A stretch of 42,610 nucleotides of DNA, from assembly GCA_029213005.1 (NCBI GenBank), contig JARGPI010000045.1:1-42610 (forward strand). The letters are read 5' to 3'. Within the stretch, counting starts at the first letter, position 1; each line of letters opens with the position of its first letter. Shown here piece after piece: positions 23,571-32,002 of the stretch. A program made the position numbers and the translations under genes. Below the pieces are notes generated by a model. The model was given only the letters and a program-made list of their open reading frames with translations. It did no database searches and was not told the DNA's origin. Source of the DNA: Verrucomicrobiales bacterium. Its GTDB lineage: Bacteria; Verrucomicrobiota; Verrucomicrobiia; Verrucomicrobiales; DEV007.

Positions 23571-26500
23571 TCACCGCTTCAACCATTCTTTAGGTAGGGT
23601 CTGACGTTTCAGATTGGGACCGGATACTTCCAAAACGGGCGCGACTCCCTTCCACGTGGTTTCCGGCCATGGATAGTGAAACGCGAGGTCGATACGCTGA
23701 GCTTCGAGATCTTTTGCCCGGGCATCAGCAAAAGTGGTCACAAACCGGTGAAGCCCCTTTTGCAATGGAACCGACCAGCGGCCCAGTCCATGCCAGGTCT
23801 GACCGATTTCCCATTCTTGACCATCGATGTAAACGCGAAGATCGTATCCGGGTTCACAGGAATTATCGATATACTCTTCGGGTGCATAAAAAGTGTAAAC
23901 TCCATCTTCGGGAACTTCGATATAGCCGTGATACCGAACCCCGAATTCCTGATCGGTCTCACGCATACTCACATCCAGCAGATCTTCGGTAGTTCCGGAT
24001 TTCACAGCCGGAAGGCGATCCGCGTAGGTCCAGAGTGCAAACCAGCGGCCTTCCAGATAATCATAGTTCAACCCGCCGGTGAGGGAATCAGGCACTTTCT
24101 CTATCGCCGGCAACGCTGACTGCTGATCAAAGAAACCGTAGCTGATCGCACTAACATCGGTGCTGGCAACGCCCATCGGAATCCGGGTAACTCCATTTCT
24201 CACCGCCCGGGCCCGAATGAAGGTATCCGCCTCAATTTTAAACGGGCCGTTGTAGACCGTCCAGTTATCGGCATTGACACTGCAGCGCTTCGGTCCGTCT
24301 AGTTGACTCCCTCTCCCCTCGTCCGGAACCGTCTCTGCAATATACTCAATCGTTGCGTCCGGTGTGTCTGCGGTGATGGAAACGAGGGTTGAATCGGTGA
24401 AGGTTGTTTCCGCAGGTCCAATCGTGGGAGGGTCGACGGGACGTTGCATAGCAATTTGCTGAAAACCTTCGCTATCCAATTGAAATTGAAAATCCGGAAT
24501 TTTAACTCCCTCTTTATTTCCAGCAATCCAGAGCGCCCCGGCACCGAGCACAAGCCCGCTCAAAGGTTGCCCCGACTGTTCGAACAGAAGTAATCCTTCG
24601 CCATGGATTTTCATCGGACCGGCTTCCAGATTGCGGGCATCTCGACGGGATATCAATAGAGTGATTACCGCATCGTCGGACATGGTCGCGCGGACTCCTG
24701 CAACCTCATCGTCCGATAGATCTTCCGTCTTTTTGATAGGTGCCTCACCGGGTCGGAGCGCACGAAGTAGAGAAATCAAAACCGTTTCGCCCTCACCTTC
24801 CCAGGATGCTTTAACCTCGTAGCCTTTGGTCTTGCGGTAACCATTCAGCGTGATCGTCGGGCTCCGCCGAAAACTTTGGTGACCGATTTCTTTCTCATTG
24901 AGTTGCATGTCCAGCCCCGCCTGACCGAAACATTTAACCATCATACCGGCATTCCCCGGATTCTTTGATTCGATCGTGTGGGCGGCGCGATCAACGGTGA
25001 TCTGCTTGACTGTGGCTTCCGTTGTATCATCCGGATCGATCACGATCATCGTGTTGGTCAATGTCTGAGTGTGTTTCTCCTCAGCATTTGCATAGCGAAT
25101 CCGATCGACTTGAAGAAACAGTTTCGCGGGTCTGACCTGAAAGATTTGCCGGGAGCTGGTCACCTCCCCCACTCTTTCGGGACTGGAATAGGCGACCCGT
25201 TTCCTCAGTTTATGGTCAAAGATTTCGCCTTCGTCCCGATAGCTCCCCCGGTATACCGCTTCCCCGAAATCCAGAATTTCATCGCTATACCAGCGCGACG
25301 ACTGTGGCTTTTCCGATGCGCGACTGAAAACCGATTGTTTGCTCCCGCTCGGCGTCCGCCCCTCTTCCGGGCAGGGTGGTAGGTTATCGATGAGAACACC
25401 GAGACCCGTCATCAAAGGACTCGCGTAATCGTGAAACCGGTAACTCGTCGTATTGAATTTACCCTGCCCGTAAGTATTGGTTACCGGATAGAGGCCCGCT
25501 CCCCCAAGACAGTTTGGACTGGTGGGGTGTACCATGTGTAGCAGCGAATCCTCGTGGTTCCAACCTCCCCGGAAATACCACAACCCGGCGTAAGGCATCC
25601 AGTCCGAGAGATATTCAGGAGGACCCGCATATTCCTCTGTGTAGTTGCTGAAAAATTCAGAAATCGATTTTTGACCGCCTGCGCGGGGCTCTTCTTCGAA
25701 GGGTTTTCGTCCCCGGCCGTACACGGTGTCGATAATGGCAAGCGGCTCTGGTTCCGTCAGAATAGGCCGACACAGTGTGGCATAATAATCGGCATCCGAT
25801 GGCTTGCGATACGCTAGATCCCGCAGGCCCAGTTCCAACTCAACGGGCCCGACTGAATTATCCATCGTACTCCAACGGACATGAGCCCCGCTCGGAGAAA
25901 TGTTCCTCGCATGGGAAAGCACATTGGCCCGATAATGATCCAGAAAGTATGTTTCGACCGCCGGACTAAACCAATCGGGTCTTCCAATTCTATTATAGAG
26001 ACCGTAGAGATTTCCGGGCGAAACCACCACTGACATGTAGTGACCTTCATCGCCAACTTCGACCATAGTTCCGTCACGGTAGGTGTTGTAAGTAAACAAA
26101 CGAAGAAAAGCCTCCCGCATTTCACGATTGAGTCGCTGGCCGGCATGGAAATCCATAATCGCCTCCGACAACAGTAGTCCGCCCGGCACGGCATTGTAGG
26201 TATGATTAAAAGTGCAGGTGCGACAGACTCTCCAGATCGCGACGGGAAACTCTTCGAGAATCGGCATGAGGAAACGGGCCAACGTCGCTCCGGAAAGATC
26301 CCGGATGAACTCGGGATTATCCTGCGATGCATTGACCAGATCGAGGAGATTGTCCATCACAGTACCACCATCGAGCACAAAGATATCGCGCAGTTTTTTC
26401 GGATCCCGGTCGGCGGCATCCTGATACCCCAGCGCCCAGTCATCGGTCATCGACTCCCACATCCGCAACGCTTTCAGCTCACCGGTGGAAGCGTAGTTGA

Positions 26501-27575
26501 GAAGCAGAGGCCGCATTTGAAACGGAAACTCCAGCGGACCCGGTGGCAGCAAGCCGGGTGAAAACTTTTTCACGGTAAGATCAGTCTTGTCACCATAGAC
26601 TTGATTCATCAGATCCCGGGCGCGCATCCCGGAACGGGAGTTGGAGTCACACATCCAGGAGTATTCGAAATCCCCGTGCACCTCTTTGAGAATACCCGCG
26701 GTTTTGAAGAAAGGCTCTTTGAATGCATTGAGCGCGTCCCCATAGCGCTTCTCTTTGACCAGAGCTTTGACCGCCTCCAAACCGGGCCGCTCCAGATCCA
26801 CAATCCGGAAAAAGGTCTCGCCCAGCTTTTCAATCTCACCGGGATCATTGCGGCGCTGAAACCGCTGCAATCGCTCGCGATCACTTCCGGATAGATTTTC
26901 GCTGCGATCAATCATCGGTTTACCGAGGAAGTCGCGAATGTATTCCGCCTCGCTAAGCCAATTCAAACTGCCTTTGGGGACGACCCGACCGGCCGGGGCC
27001 CCTTTTGCCGGTTCAGGAATAAAAGTCCAGTGTCCTTTTCGCTCCTTCCAGTCATCGGGGTAAATATTGAATGTATTCCAGGCGACGATCTGCCGGTCTT
27101 CATTTAGAACCAGCAAGTAACGCCATCCGAGATCCTGGAAAAGCTTAAACGGCTTCCCCTCCAGCATGTAGCGACTCCGGTAAAATTCGATGCGATCAAT
27201 CGGCATCGTTTTCTTCAAATCCACTTCGAAGGCGCAGAGGCTCAGGGCACCATCTTTGTATCCCATTCCGTCGGCATTTCGCTCCAGCGTTCGAGGCCAA
27301 CGCTCCAACGTGTTTTTATTGCCATCCACCATATTCCGAAAGTGAGCAGCATTGGATTCCGGATCGCGACCGGTGAGGCAGAGCAGCTCAAAATCTTCGG
27401 CACGATTCGCCACTACATTGGTGCCCCCTGACCAAACCTCAAATTCCGCTACCCCGATGATCGGAGACAACCCGTTGCCGAAGCAAATGTATCGGCCTTC
27501 GACTGCGGACGTGTCGTTCGAACTAAGCAATAGCGAGAGGCCGGGTAGAATCAGAGTTTTCAGGAAAAAGTTCAT
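23571..27575 (-). CDS. Very large secreted multidomain protein, heparinase-like with CHB_HEX and PA14-like domains
   Basis: A 1334-residue protein with an N-terminal signal peptide (about 1-24). Residues about 25-150 resemble a discoidin-type sandwich (FGNGLSPIIGVAEFEVWSGG). A long alpha-rich part (about 200-640) and a beta-rich part (about 650-1040) recall the toroid plus sandwich of heparinase II/III-type polysaccharide lyases, with candidate catalytic stretches TFNHTYNAVPGG near 457, DEGHYMSVV near 515 and YFRGGWNHED near 669. A chitobiase C-terminal-like domain (about 1060-1135) and a PA14-like domain (about 1170-1300, HGYIEVPEDGVYTFY) follow. It probably binds and cuts a complex extracellular glycan, but no catalytic assignment is firm. 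Its upstream 20-base element is identical to that of the ECF sigma gene. Confidence 0.75.
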   Translation of the reverse strand: MNFFLKTLILPGLSLLLSSNDTSAVEGRYICFGNGLSPIIGVAEFEVWSGGTNVVANRAEDFELLCLTGRDPESNAAHFRNMVDGNKNTLERWPRTLERNADGMGYKDGALSLCAFEVDLKKTMPIDRIEFYRSRYMLEGKPFKLFQDLGWRYLLVLNEDRQIVAWNTFNIYPDDWKERKGHWTFIPEPAKGAPAGRVVPKGSLNWLSEAEYIRDFLGKPMIDRSENLSGSDRERLQRFQRRNDPGEIEKLGETFFRIVDLERPGLEAVKALVKEKRYGDALNAFKEPFFKTAGILKEVHGDFEYSWMCDSNSRSGMRARDLMNQVYGDKTDLTVKKFSPGLLPPGPLEFPFQMRPLLLNYASTGELKALRMWESMTDDWALGYQDAADRDPKKLRDIFVLDGGTVMDNLLDLVNASQDNPEFIRDLSGATLARFLMPILEEFPVAIWRVCRTCTFNHTYNAVPGGLLLSEAIMDFHAGQRLNREMREAFLRLFTYNTYRDGTMVEVGDEGHYMSVVVSPGNLYGLYNRIGRPDWFSPAVETYFLDHYRANVLSHARNISPSGAHVRWSTMDNSVGPVELELGLRDLAYRKPSDADYYATLCRPILTEPEPLAIIDTVYGRGRKPFEEEPRAGGQKSISEFFSNYTEEYAGPPEYLSDWMPYAGLWYFRGGWNHEDSLLHMVHPTSPNCLGGAGLYPVTNTYGQGKFNTTSYRFHDYASPLMTGLGVLIDNLPPCPEEGRTPSGSKQSVFSRASEKPQSSRWYSDEILDFGEAVYRGSYRDEGEIFDHKLRKRVAYSSPERVGEVTSSRQIFQVRPAKLFLQVDRIRYANAEEKHTQTLTNTMIVIDPDDTTEATVKQITVDRAAHTIESKNPGNAGMMVKCFGQAGLDMQLNEKEIGHQSFRRSPTITLNGYRKTKGYEVKASWEGEGETVLISLLRALRPGEAPIKKTEDLSDDEVAGVRATMSDDAVITLLISRRDARNLEAGPMKIHGEGLLLFEQSGQPLSGLVLGAGALWIAGNKEGVKIPDFQFQLDSEGFQQIAMQRPVDPPTIGPAETTFTDSTLVSITADTPDATIEYIAETVPDEGRGSQLDGPKRCSVNADNWTVYNGPFKIEADTFIRARAVRNGVTRIPMGVASTDVSAISYGFFDQQSALPAIEKVPDSLTGGLNYDYLEGRWFALWTYADRLPAVKSGTTEDLLDVSMRETDQEFGVRYHGYIEVPEDGVYTFYAPEEYIDNSCEPGYDLRVYIDGQEWEIGQTWHGLGRWSVPLQKGLHRFVTTFADARAKDLEAQRIDLAFHYPWPETTWKGVAPVLEVSGPNLKRQTLPKEWLKR

Positions 27576-27601
27576 GAGCAGTGCTAAAGACAGCCGTCCC
27601 T

Positions 27602-27621
27602 GGGGAATTCTTATGAAATTT
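27602..27621 (-). promoter_or_regulatory. 20-base element upstream of the 1334-residue gene, copy 2
   Basis: Identical on all 20 bases to 18351-18370 and placed 26 bases before the ATG (25 in the other copy). Leader sequences below it share GGACGG/GACCGG and TGTC. This suggests the same promoter class, most simply the ECF sigma factor encoded at 17771-18325. Confidence 0.7.
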
Positions 27622-27701
27622 CAGGTAGATATTCGAACTTAGAAATCAGGACATTTCAAAGAAACGCTTGATCGCAAGCACATTGGAGCGAAAACTCTAA
27701 C

Positions 27702-28190
27702 ATGGGCATTACCAGACTTTCTACTCTGTTTTTCATCGCAATCCTTTTAATAGGAACTCCGGAATCTCAAGGACAGGATCGCCCCTTTCTCAATGCGCTT
27801 TTCGGAGCTAAACCAGCGCAGTCCTCGCGATCCGCTCAGGGAGGAAAAAGAGTCGAGATCAATCTCACTCAGCAAAGACTCTATGCTTACCAGGGAAATC
27901 GGCTCGTCATGAAGACCCGCATCAGTTCAGGCCGCACCGGCAACACACCCACCGGCCGGTTTACTGCGGGACCATACAAATCAGCGACTCATTTTTCCAG
28001 CATCTACGACAACGCACCGATGCCCTGGAGCGTGCAGGTAACCGGAAACATTTTTATCCACGGGTTCAGCGTGGTGCCGAACTACCCCGCATCCAAAGGT
28101 TGCATCCGGGTTCCGATCAGCGGCTTCAATCCCGCGAAAAAACTGTATAACTGGCTCGACGTCGGAACGCCGATTCGGATCACCTATTAA
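27702..28190 (+). CDS. L,D-transpeptidase (YkuD domain)
   Basis: A 162-residue secreted or membrane-tethered L,D-transpeptidase. The signal peptide is about 1-24 (LSTLFFIAILLIGTPESQG). The YkuD domain starts at about 50 (RVEINLTQQRLYAYQGN) and holds the catalytic motif H120-G near FIHGFS and S131-K-G-C134-I-R136. The family builds 3-3 cross-links in peptidoglycan or attaches proteins to it. Its stop codon overlaps the stop of the convergent DUF6580-like gene, so the two mRNAs are complementary at their ends. It is divergent from the 1334-residue gene. Confidence 0.9.
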   Translation: MGITRLSTLFFIAILLIGTPESQGQDRPFLNALFGAKPAQSSRSAQGGKRVEINLTQQRLYAYQGNRLVMKTRISSGRTGNTPTGRFTAGPYKSATHFSSIYDNAPMPWSVQVTGNIFIHGFSVVPNYPASKGCIRVPISGFNPAKKLYNWLDVGTPIRITY

Positions 28191-28798
28191 GAGTGAGATA
28201 GAGGAGCGCTGGCTTTCACAGCACTGGCCCGCTCTCCTTTAAAGAAAAACAGCGCGCCGGCGATCAGACACCAGGCGGAATCGCCAATCAGAGCGTTGCG
28301 AAGAAAAACCCAGGACTGAGGACTGTATTGAGGCAGACCAACCGTCTGGCTCTGCCACCACCCGGCAAGAGTCTTTGCATAGCCGGGATAAGCAAGCCAT
28401 ACGAAAGTGTTCGCCGCTGCGTAAAAGATCACGCTGGAAACTAAAACACCACACCACATCGTCGGCCAGGTCCGCCCGTTCCAGCGGGAACTGCGATTAC
28501 CTACCCAGGCGGCACCGCAAAACAGCGCGATGGTAAGCAGAGTATAAGTTCCAATTCCACCACCGCCGTTGCGAAGCCCAATCAGAAAATCGCTTCCCAG
28601 AATCATCGCTGCAGGAATCCACCAGAACTTCCGTCCTAAGAGAAGACCGCCCCCGAAACAGAGCGCCATCGTTGGGGATGAATTACTCAACGCAGGGATT
28701 TGCGAAGCAATCACACGGTAAATCACCGTGAAAATCACAAGTGCCCAAACCAGTTTTGGATTAAAACGGTTTTCGGATGATCTCGAGAACAAATTCAT
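28187..28798 (-). CDS. DUF6580-like integral membrane protein
   Basis: A 203-residue membrane protein from the ATG at 28798, with about six hydrophobic segments (LVWALVIFTVIYRVIAS, TMALCFGGGLLLG, FWWIPAAMILGSDFLIGL, YTLLTIALFCGAAWVG, WCGVLVSSVIFYAAANTF and WCLIAGALFFF). PALSNSSPTMALCFGGGLL near the start and ASQIP match DUF6580, a putative substrate-binding transport component like ECF-type S subunits, but the substrate is unknown. A TATAAT box lies eight bases ahead of the ATG, so a short leader is likely. It converges on the L,D-transpeptidase gene with overlapping stops. Confidence 0.7.
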   Translation of the reverse strand: MNLFSRSSENRFNPKLVWALVIFTVIYRVIASQIPALSNSSPTMALCFGGGLLLGRKFWWIPAAMILGSDFLIGLRNGGGGIGTYTLLTIALFCGAAWVGNRSSRWNGRTWPTMWCGVLVSSVIFYAAANTFVWLAYPGYAKTLAGWWQSQTVGLPQYSPQSWVFLRNALIGDSAWCLIAGALFFFKGERASAVKASAPLSHS

Positions 28799-28807
28799 AC
28801 AGCGGTG

Positions 28808-28813
28808 ATTATA
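28808..28813 (-). promoter_or_regulatory. TATAAT -10 box for the membrane protein gene
   Basis: Minus-strand CGTATAATCACC lies just before the ATG at 28798, implying a very short or leaderless transcript. No clear -35 box was seen at the right spacing. Confidence 0.4.
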
Positions 28814-28932
28814 CGCGGTAACGGCTTTGATGCAAAAGGTCTTCACCGGATGAATTTCGGGAGAGGCTTCGCTCCCAAACCCACCCGTGAAAGCAGGTTA
28901 CAAACGTGCTCTACCTCTTCCCCACAAGCAAA

Positions 28933-28956
28933 AGGGCGACTGTTCCCAGCCGCCCT
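28933..28956 (-). terminator. Intrinsic terminator after the thioredoxin gene
   Basis: A hairpin of AGGGCGGCTG with CAGTCGCCCT (one mismatch) around a 4-base loop is followed on the minus strand by TTTTGCTTG. On the plus strand it is followed by CTTTTTAAATTTT, so it may act both ways. It starts about 32 bases after the thioredoxin stop. Confidence 0.75.
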
Positions 28957-28988
28957 CTTTTTAAATTTTAACCGTAAGATTGATTCGA

Positions 28989-29315
28989 CTAGAGGCTTTT
29001 CAGCTTCTCGATAATCGCATCTTTCATCATGATTCCAGTCTTGGTCTCTTTGACTTCACCATCTTTCATGAACACGAGAGTTGGAACAGCGCGAACGCCG
29101 AATTTCATCGCCAAATCCCGCTCGGCCATCACATCAACCTTGGCAACGACAGCGTCATCTCCGATTTCAGCAGCCACTTCGTCGAGGACGGGTGAAAGCA
29201 TTTTGCAGGGTCCACAATGTTCGGACCAAAAGTCGATTATCACAGGAACCGAGGCGCCTTCAGCTGCCTCGGCATAGTTGTCAGTCGTTAGATTTACAAT
29301 GGAGTCGTGTGCCAT
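28989..29315 (-). CDS. trxA: Thioredoxin
   Basis: A 108-residue cytoplasmic thioredoxin with the active site W-S-E-H-C34-G-P-C37-K (usual WCGPC has W-C, here EHCGPC), DFW at 28-30 and the cis-proline loop VRAVPTLVFMKDG near 73-85. It reduces disulfides in client proteins. Length and order are typical. The His directly before the first Cys replaces the usual Trp and could alter redox potential. The gene stands alone on its strand, followed by an intrinsic terminator. The upstream neighbour on the same strand is the small operon at 29512-30720, which has its own terminator. Confidence 0.95.
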   Translation of the reverse strand: MAHDSIVNLTTDNYAEAAEGASVPVIIDFWSEHCGPCKMLSPVLDEVAAEIGDDAVVAKVDVMAERDLAMKFGVRAVPTLVFMKDGEVKETKTGIMMKDAIIEKLKSL

Positions 29316-29445
29316 AATAATAAAATAGTTTGAAATTGGGTTGGTTGTGAATTGTGAGATTACACCATAGTCAGGAATTATCCCCGAGGTTTGTCTTTTA
29401 GCTATGACGAATCATTCGGAAAATGTCTTACATTCGTCTAAGCAC

Positions 29446-29483
29446 AAAAAAACTGCATCAAATTCAATGAATTTCGATGCAGT
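29446..29483 (-). terminator. Intrinsic terminator of the microprotein operon
   Basis: Minus-strand ACTGCATCGAAATTC and GAATTTGATGCAGT pair (one bulged base) around a 3-base loop, directly followed by TTTTTTT. It is placed 29 bases after the stop of the 28-residue gene, which supports that small frame being transcribed. Confidence 0.85.
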
Positions 29484-29511
29484 CCTCTGTCTCAGATAAT
29501 CGAAGCGGGGC

Positions 29512-29598
29512 TCAGCCTCCACCCGACATCATCTTAGTCATCACTTCCAGAGCAAGAACTCCGGCTGACATCAGGAAAACAATGATAGCAAATAACAT
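29512..29598 (-). CDS. 28-residue membrane microprotein, paralogue of its neighbour's C-terminal anchor
   Basis: ATG at 29598 opens MLFAIIVFLMSAGVLALEVM, then TKMMSGGG and a TGA. It is almost wholly a single membrane helix. It aligns without gaps to the last 27 residues of the protein encoded 30 bases upstream (MPFAIIVLLLAIALLAVQIM, then TKLSAGA), with about half the residues identical, including FAIIV and MTK. A strong intrinsic terminator 29 bases downstream closes the unit. It is too short for standard gene finders. It could pair with the tail anchor of the larger protein in the membrane. The lack of a strong ribosome site lowers certainty. Confidence 0.72.
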   Translation of the reverse strand: MLFAIIVFLMSAGVLALEVMTKMMSGGG

Positions 29599-29628
29599 AG
29601 TGTCTCTAAAATTACAGGGTTAAACCAA

Positions 29629-30720
29629 TCAAGCTCCAGCGCTCAGCTTCGTCATGATTTGAACGGCCAGAAGCGCAATTGCGAGAAGCAGAACAATGAT
29701 CGCGAAAGGCATCATGCCCGCATCAACGTTTTCATCTTCCCACTCCTCCTCATCCTCATCGACTGCCGTCGATTGAATATTGGGAGTCTGCGAGATTACA
29801 CCGGATCCCATTGGCTGGGTTCCGCCCATTTTTACCGTTGCCTGCGGCAATGGCTGAGGACCACCCCCGAGTGGAACGGTGGCTTTACCACTGGTTCCGG
29901 GAGCCTGTCCGAGTGGGATCGTTTTCGCTCCAAGAGGAGGCGCCGCACCCAGAGGTATCGTTTTCGCTCCGATGGGCGGTCCGCCGGCCGGAGGTCCGGC
30001 AGGTGGAGTACTGGAAAGTGGAATCGTTTTCGCTCCGAGCGGAGCCTGAGCAGCCACAACCGCCGTTGGATCGTTTCCTGACGGTGGAGCGGGCGGCAAA
30101 TTAACCGGAGCTGTCGGCCCTAACGCATCTACCACATCACCACCGGAAGCAGGCGCCATACCAGGAGCTGAAGGAGGTGGAGTAGGTGCGCCCGGAGGAC
30201 GCGGAGGTCCGGGTGCAGCTGGCGGCGGTGCCGGAACGCCCGGAGGTCTCGGAGGCCCGGGTGCAGAAGGTGGTGGCGGCAGCGGAGTCGCTGACGGAGG
30301 AGGCGGTAAATTCACTGGTGTCGTCGAGGCATTTGCCAATCCACCACCCATTGGTGCCGGTGGAGCAGGAGCTCCCATGCTCGGAGGTGGTGGCGGAGTC
30401 GGCCCACCCGACGGAAGAGGCGTCGTCGCTCCTTTGGGAGCAATCGCCTCGGTTCCGGTTGGTCGCACCGGTTCAGTGCTGCCGACTGGTGGAAGCGGAT
30501 CCGTAGATCCTTTGGGAGCCACAGGCTCACTGCCTTGAACTGGTGCCGTAGCGCCTTCAGCATGAATCGGAGCGGTTGAGCCCTTCGGTAAGATCGGTGC
30601 CGTTGACCCCTTGGGTGCGACCGGTCCCGAGTCATCAGACTGAGCCCGTAGAGTGATTCGCACGGTTTCCTTTCTTAAAGGAACGGTAGAAGTCTTTTTG
30701 TCTGGCAAATCATCGCTCAT
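29629..30720 (-). CDS. Proline-rich repeat protein with C-terminal membrane anchor
   Basis: A 363-residue protein. The N-terminus (KKTSTVPLRKETVRITL) is followed by seven or eight degenerate APKGSTAP-type repeats (about 32-105), a polyproline region (about 108-190), then GAKTIPL repeats (four clear copies, about 228-275) and a strongly acidic patch (DEDEEEWEDEN, about 320-331). One membrane helix is at the very C-terminus (about 338-356), leaving only about seven residues after it, so it is a tail-anchored protein with a long cytoplasmic disordered region. There is no enzymatic domain. The function is unknown. The helix is duplicated as the separate 28-residue gene downstream, and a terminator ends the pair. 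Confidence 0.75.
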   Translation of the reverse strand: MSDDLPDKKTSTVPLRKETVRITLRAQSDDSGPVAPKGSTAPILPKGSTAPIHAEGATAPVQGSEPVAPKGSTDPLPPVGSTEPVRPTGTEAIAPKGATTPLPSGGPTPPPPPSMGAPAPPAPMGGGLANASTTPVNLPPPPSATPLPPPPSAPGPPRPPGVPAPPPAAPGPPRPPGAPTPPPSAPGMAPASGGDVVDALGPTAPVNLPPAPPSGNDPTAVVAAQAPLGAKTIPLSSTPPAGPPAGGPPIGAKTIPLGAAPPLGAKTIPLGQAPGTSGKATVPLGGGPQPLPQATVKMGGTQPMGSGVISQTPNIQSTAVDEDEEEWEDENVDAGMMPFAIIVLLLAIALLAVQIMTKLSAGA

Positions 30721-30867
30721 AAAATGTCTGTAAAAATTTCGGTTTAAGCCCCCATTATTGGCATTTTATTGCCCGTGGTGTCAAACCTATATTCCATTAT
30801 TTTGACGAATTTGGCTCCTATTTTTAAAAAAACCTCGCGAATCGACCAGTTTCCTTTTTTGTGTGCC

Positions 30868-32001
30868 ATGAATTCCGTTGTCGAGATTCTTCAAAGCTTA
30901 ATCCGAATTCCCAGCGTTAATCCCGATGGCGACCCGGGAACCGATCAAACCGGCGAGAAAGCCTGCGCGGAATGGGTTGGAGAATTTTTGAAAAAATGCG
31001 GTGCAACGGTTGAATATGAGGAAGTTCTGCCCAATCGCCCCAATGTGATTGGCCGTTTTCCGGAAAATCAAAACGGAGGCCCCAGACTGCTCTTTGCCCC
31101 CCACCTCGATACGGTTTCTGTGGGCGGTATGACGATCGAGCCCTTTGGTGGTGAGATTCAGGATGGGAAGATCCTCGGCCGCGGTGCCTCGGACACCAAG
31201 GGAACTATGGCGGCGATGCTCTGGGCGCTCTGGATGCTCCGGGGCCGGATTTCGGAGATTAAAGCACAGGTCAATTTTGTCGGCCTCATGGGTGAAGAAA
31301 CCGGGCAACCAGGCTCAAAATATTTTGCCAAACACCACGGCGACGAGTTCGACTTTGCAATCGTGGGCGAACCCACCGAGCTGGATGTCGTCTACACCCA
31401 TAAAGGCTGTCTCTGGGTCGAAATCACAGCGCACGGTGTCGCAGCTCACGGCTCAACCCCGGAACGGGGAGACAATGCGATTCTAAAATTAAACCGAATT
31501 CTTGATGCCGTTCTTCCCGAGCTGGAAAGCCAGTTCAAAAACTACCACGACGACGTTCTCGGTTATCCAACCGTTAATCTCGGGATGATCAAAGGTGGAA
31601 CCCGGACCAATATCGTTCCCGACCGGGCTACCGCGTCTCTCGATATGAGACAGACGCCGGCGCTACAGAACGCAGGAGGAGCACTTCCGATTCTGGAGTC
31701 GATCCTCGAGAAAAACGGCTGGACCGATCAAACCTCACTTAAGAAAACCGGGGAATCCAATCCCCTGAAAACCGATCCGGATCATGATGAGATTCGGAGG
31801 TTTGCCAAAATGGGCAGCAAACTGGTTATGGCACCATGGTTTTGCGATGCGGGATGGCTCTCGCTCGGAGGCATTCCCGCCATCGCCTGCGGACCGGGCA
31901 GTATTGCTCAGGCCCATACTAAAGATGAATTTCTAAAAATCGACGATCTGGAGGCAGGTGCCGAATACTACAAACGTTTTCTGGAAACCTACCTCGATTG
32001 A
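30868..32001 (+). CDS. M20-family metallohydrolase (ArgE/DapE-like)
   Basis: A 377-residue zinc amidohydrolase from the ATG at 30868; a longer reading to 30769 adds an unlikely extension. Metal and catalytic residues are visible: H79 and D81 in FAPHLDTVSV, D109 in RGASDTKG, and the E143/E144 pair in MGEETG. The lid domain starts near 185 (KGCLWVEITAHGVAAHGS), and the C-terminal CGPGSIAQAH holds the last ligand. M20 enzymes hydrolyse N-acyl or peptide bonds of amino acids. It is a paralogue of the protein encoded at 34483-35580, which lies on the other strand 2.5 kb away. The substrate is not determinable. Confidence 0.88.
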   Translation: MNSVVEILQSLIRIPSVNPDGDPGTDQTGEKACAEWVGEFLKKCGATVEYEEVLPNRPNVIGRFPENQNGGPRLLFAPHLDTVSVGGMTIEPFGGEIQDGKILGRGASDTKGTMAAMLWALWMLRGRISEIKAQVNFVGLMGEETGQPGSKYFAKHHGDEFDFAIVGEPTELDVVYTHKGCLWVEITAHGVAAHGSTPERGDNAILKLNRILDAVLPELESQFKNYHDDVLGYPTVNLGMIKGGTRTNIVPDRATASLDMRQTPALQNAGGALPILESILEKNGWTDQTSLKKTGESNPLKTDPDHDEIRRFAKMGSKLVMAPWFCDAGWLSLGGIPAIACGPGSIAQAHTKDEFLKIDDLEAGAEYYKRFLETYLD

Positions 32002-32002
32002 T

